Source of the DNA: an uncultured Sutterella sp.
GTDB taxonomy: Bacteria; Pseudomonadota; Gammaproteobacteria; Burkholderiales; Burkholderiaceae_F
Direction of reading: 5' to 3'
Assembly (NCBI GenBank): GCA_905206345.1
Contig: CAJLGW010000046.1
Coordinates: forward strand, 1-15,926
DNA: 15,926 bases
Position 1 is the stretch's first letter, and each line of letters begins with the position of its first letter. Made by a program: the position numbers and the translations under genes. Of the stretch, positions 15,056 to 15,926 are shown one piece after another. The notes beneath the pieces were generated by a model. The model ran no database searches. It was not told where the DNA came from and saw nothing but the letters and a program-made list of their open reading frames with translations.

Positions 15056-15926
15056 ATGACTAGCCCAAGCTTCATTCTCGAACTCCCTATTAAAGTCAAC
15101 GATTCTGAATCAAGAATGATTCTCAGAAAGTTTGAGTTTGCCCGTCAGCTTCATAACGCAACATTGGGCACAGCCTTGGGACAGTTGCAACAAATGCGAC
15201 AAGACCCTCAGTGGAAAAAAGCTTGTAACTTGCCAAAAGGAAAAGAGCGATCAGAGCTCTTTCGAAATCTCGATCGTCAGTACCGTTTAACCGAGTATGA
15301 CCTGCACGCTGTGATTGCGAAGCACCGTGAGCGAAGCGGACGAAAAGATCAATTGGGTATCAATGAAACCCAAAAAATTGCCACTCGTGTTTATCAAAGC
15401 ATTCGTCGTTATCAGCTTGGATTGGGAGGTCGCCCTCGCTTTAAGTCTGTTTCCCGTGGTTTGCACAGCATTGAGGGAAAGACTAATGCCACTGGCTTGA
15501 AGTTCAATCTTCAAAAATTCGTTCTCAGTTGGTGTAAACATGATTACCGCGTCATCATTGATGCCAAAGATGACTACATCCAAAGGGCGCTTCAAAAAGA
15601 CGATGGCAACGGGTACAAGAAGATTAAATACTATCGGTTGGTTCGTAAGACTATTAAAAACCGTGAGCACTTCTTTTTGCAAGTTCTCTTGGAAGGAATC
15701 GCCCCCGTTAAGCATATTTATGCGCCCGACAGTGAACGTCTTTCCATTGATCCTGGGCCTCAAGCCATTGCTGTATTCTCGGAACAATTCGCAGGGAAGA
15801 TCCAGATAGCGCCAACCGCAAAAGTTAATGAAGCGGTCATTCGTCGGATGCAACGATCGATGGATCGAAGCTTGCGTCAAAATAATGAAGAGGTCTATGA
15901 AAGTAATGGAACTCTGAAAAAGGGTG
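15056..15926 (+). CDS. TnpB-like protein (IS200/IS605 OrfB family), 3' end cut by window
   Basis: An open frame of 290 codons running off the window. Start ATG at 15056; an in-frame TGA at 15038-15040 excludes a longer protein. The ribosome-binding site is poor. Residues 1-225 would correspond to the N-terminal nucleic-acid-binding lobe (ILELPIKVNDSESR, RQLHNATLG, GGRPRFKS). LSIDPGPQAIAVFS (229-242) resembles the first RuvC motif, with D232 as candidate catalytic aspartate, and RRMQRSMDRSLRQNN (263-277) matches the basic helix that follows it in TnpB proteins, ending in NGTLKKG. The remaining RuvC motifs and the zinc finger would lie outside. TnpB proteins are RNA-guided nucleases carried by IS200/IS605-type elements. 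No tnpA is seen upstream; it may be absent or further right. The family call rests on motif recognition only. Confidence 0.72.
   Translation, partial: MTSPSFILELPIKVNDSESRMILRKFEFARQLHNATLGTALGQLQQMRQDPQWKKACNLPKGKERSELFRNLDRQYRLTEYDLHAVIAKHRERSGRKDQLGINETQKIATRVYQSIRRYQLGLGGRPRFKSVSRGLHSIEGKTNATGLKFNLQKFVLSWCKHDYRVIIDAKDDYIQRALQKDDGNGYKKIKYYRLVRKTIKNREHFFLQVLLEGIAPVKHIYAPDSERLSIDPGPQAIAVFSEQFAGKIQIAPTAKVNEAVIRRMQRSMDRSLRQNNEEVYESNGTLKKG

Noticed and set aside
14877..15059. 60-aa plus-strand ORF between cpoB and the TnpB-like gene
   Set aside because: It runs through the cpoB terminator and both hairpins with no ribosome-binding site; the structures explain the region better.
15287..15880. 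197-aa minus-strand ORF
   Set aside because: It is the antisense shadow of the forward TnpB-like frame, which is open for 290 codons and carries recognisable motifs; no ribosome-binding site or family resemblance is seen.

Overview
The window looks like chromosomal DNA from a host-associated, moderately AT-rich betaproteobacterium. The gene order lptD-surA-pdxA-rsmA, divergent from amgK-murU and close to dusB-fis-purH, is typical of Betaproteobacteria. The AT-leaning composition and the accessory genes at both ends would fit a Sutterella/Parasutterella-like gut organism, but that family assignment is inference; no rRNA or other decisive marker is present.

Layout. Positions 1-1760 are an AT-rich accessory segment: a possible 29-codon signal-peptide-like ORF (48-137, minus), a DUF4143-type AAA ATPase (247-1521, minus), and an array of six 23-nt tandem repeats plus one decayed copy just upstream of the ATPase start. 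Positions 1765-7209 are a minus-strand envelope operon, lptD-surA-pdxA-rsmA, closed by an intrinsic terminator. All three of its junctions overlap by the same 8 nt (RTGNATAA). At about 7247-7275 two back-to-back promoters appear to be interleaved. Positions 7357-9096 hold amgK-murU (cell-wall sugar salvage), followed by a terminator. Positions 9248-12201 hold dusB-fis-purH, closed by a strong hairpin terminator. Positions 12338-14893 hold tolB-pal-cpoB without tolQRA next to them, followed by another terminator. From about 14982 a new accessory module starts: two abutting hairpins, the first with an all-purine G/A internal loop, then a TnpB-like gene that runs off the right end of the window.

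How the genes work together. LptD (LPS insertion), SurA (outer-membrane protein chaperone), TolB/Pal/CpoB (envelope constriction and integrity) and AmgK/MurU (peptidoglycan recycling) form an envelope-biogenesis neighbourhood, mixed with housekeeping genes for tRNA modification (DusB), rRNA methylation (RsmA), pyridoxal phosphate (PdxA) and purine synthesis (PurH), and the nucleoid protein Fis. The least explained parts are the repeat array beside the ATPase and the paired hairpins in front of the TnpB-like gene. All boundaries and motifs were read by eye; no database search was run.
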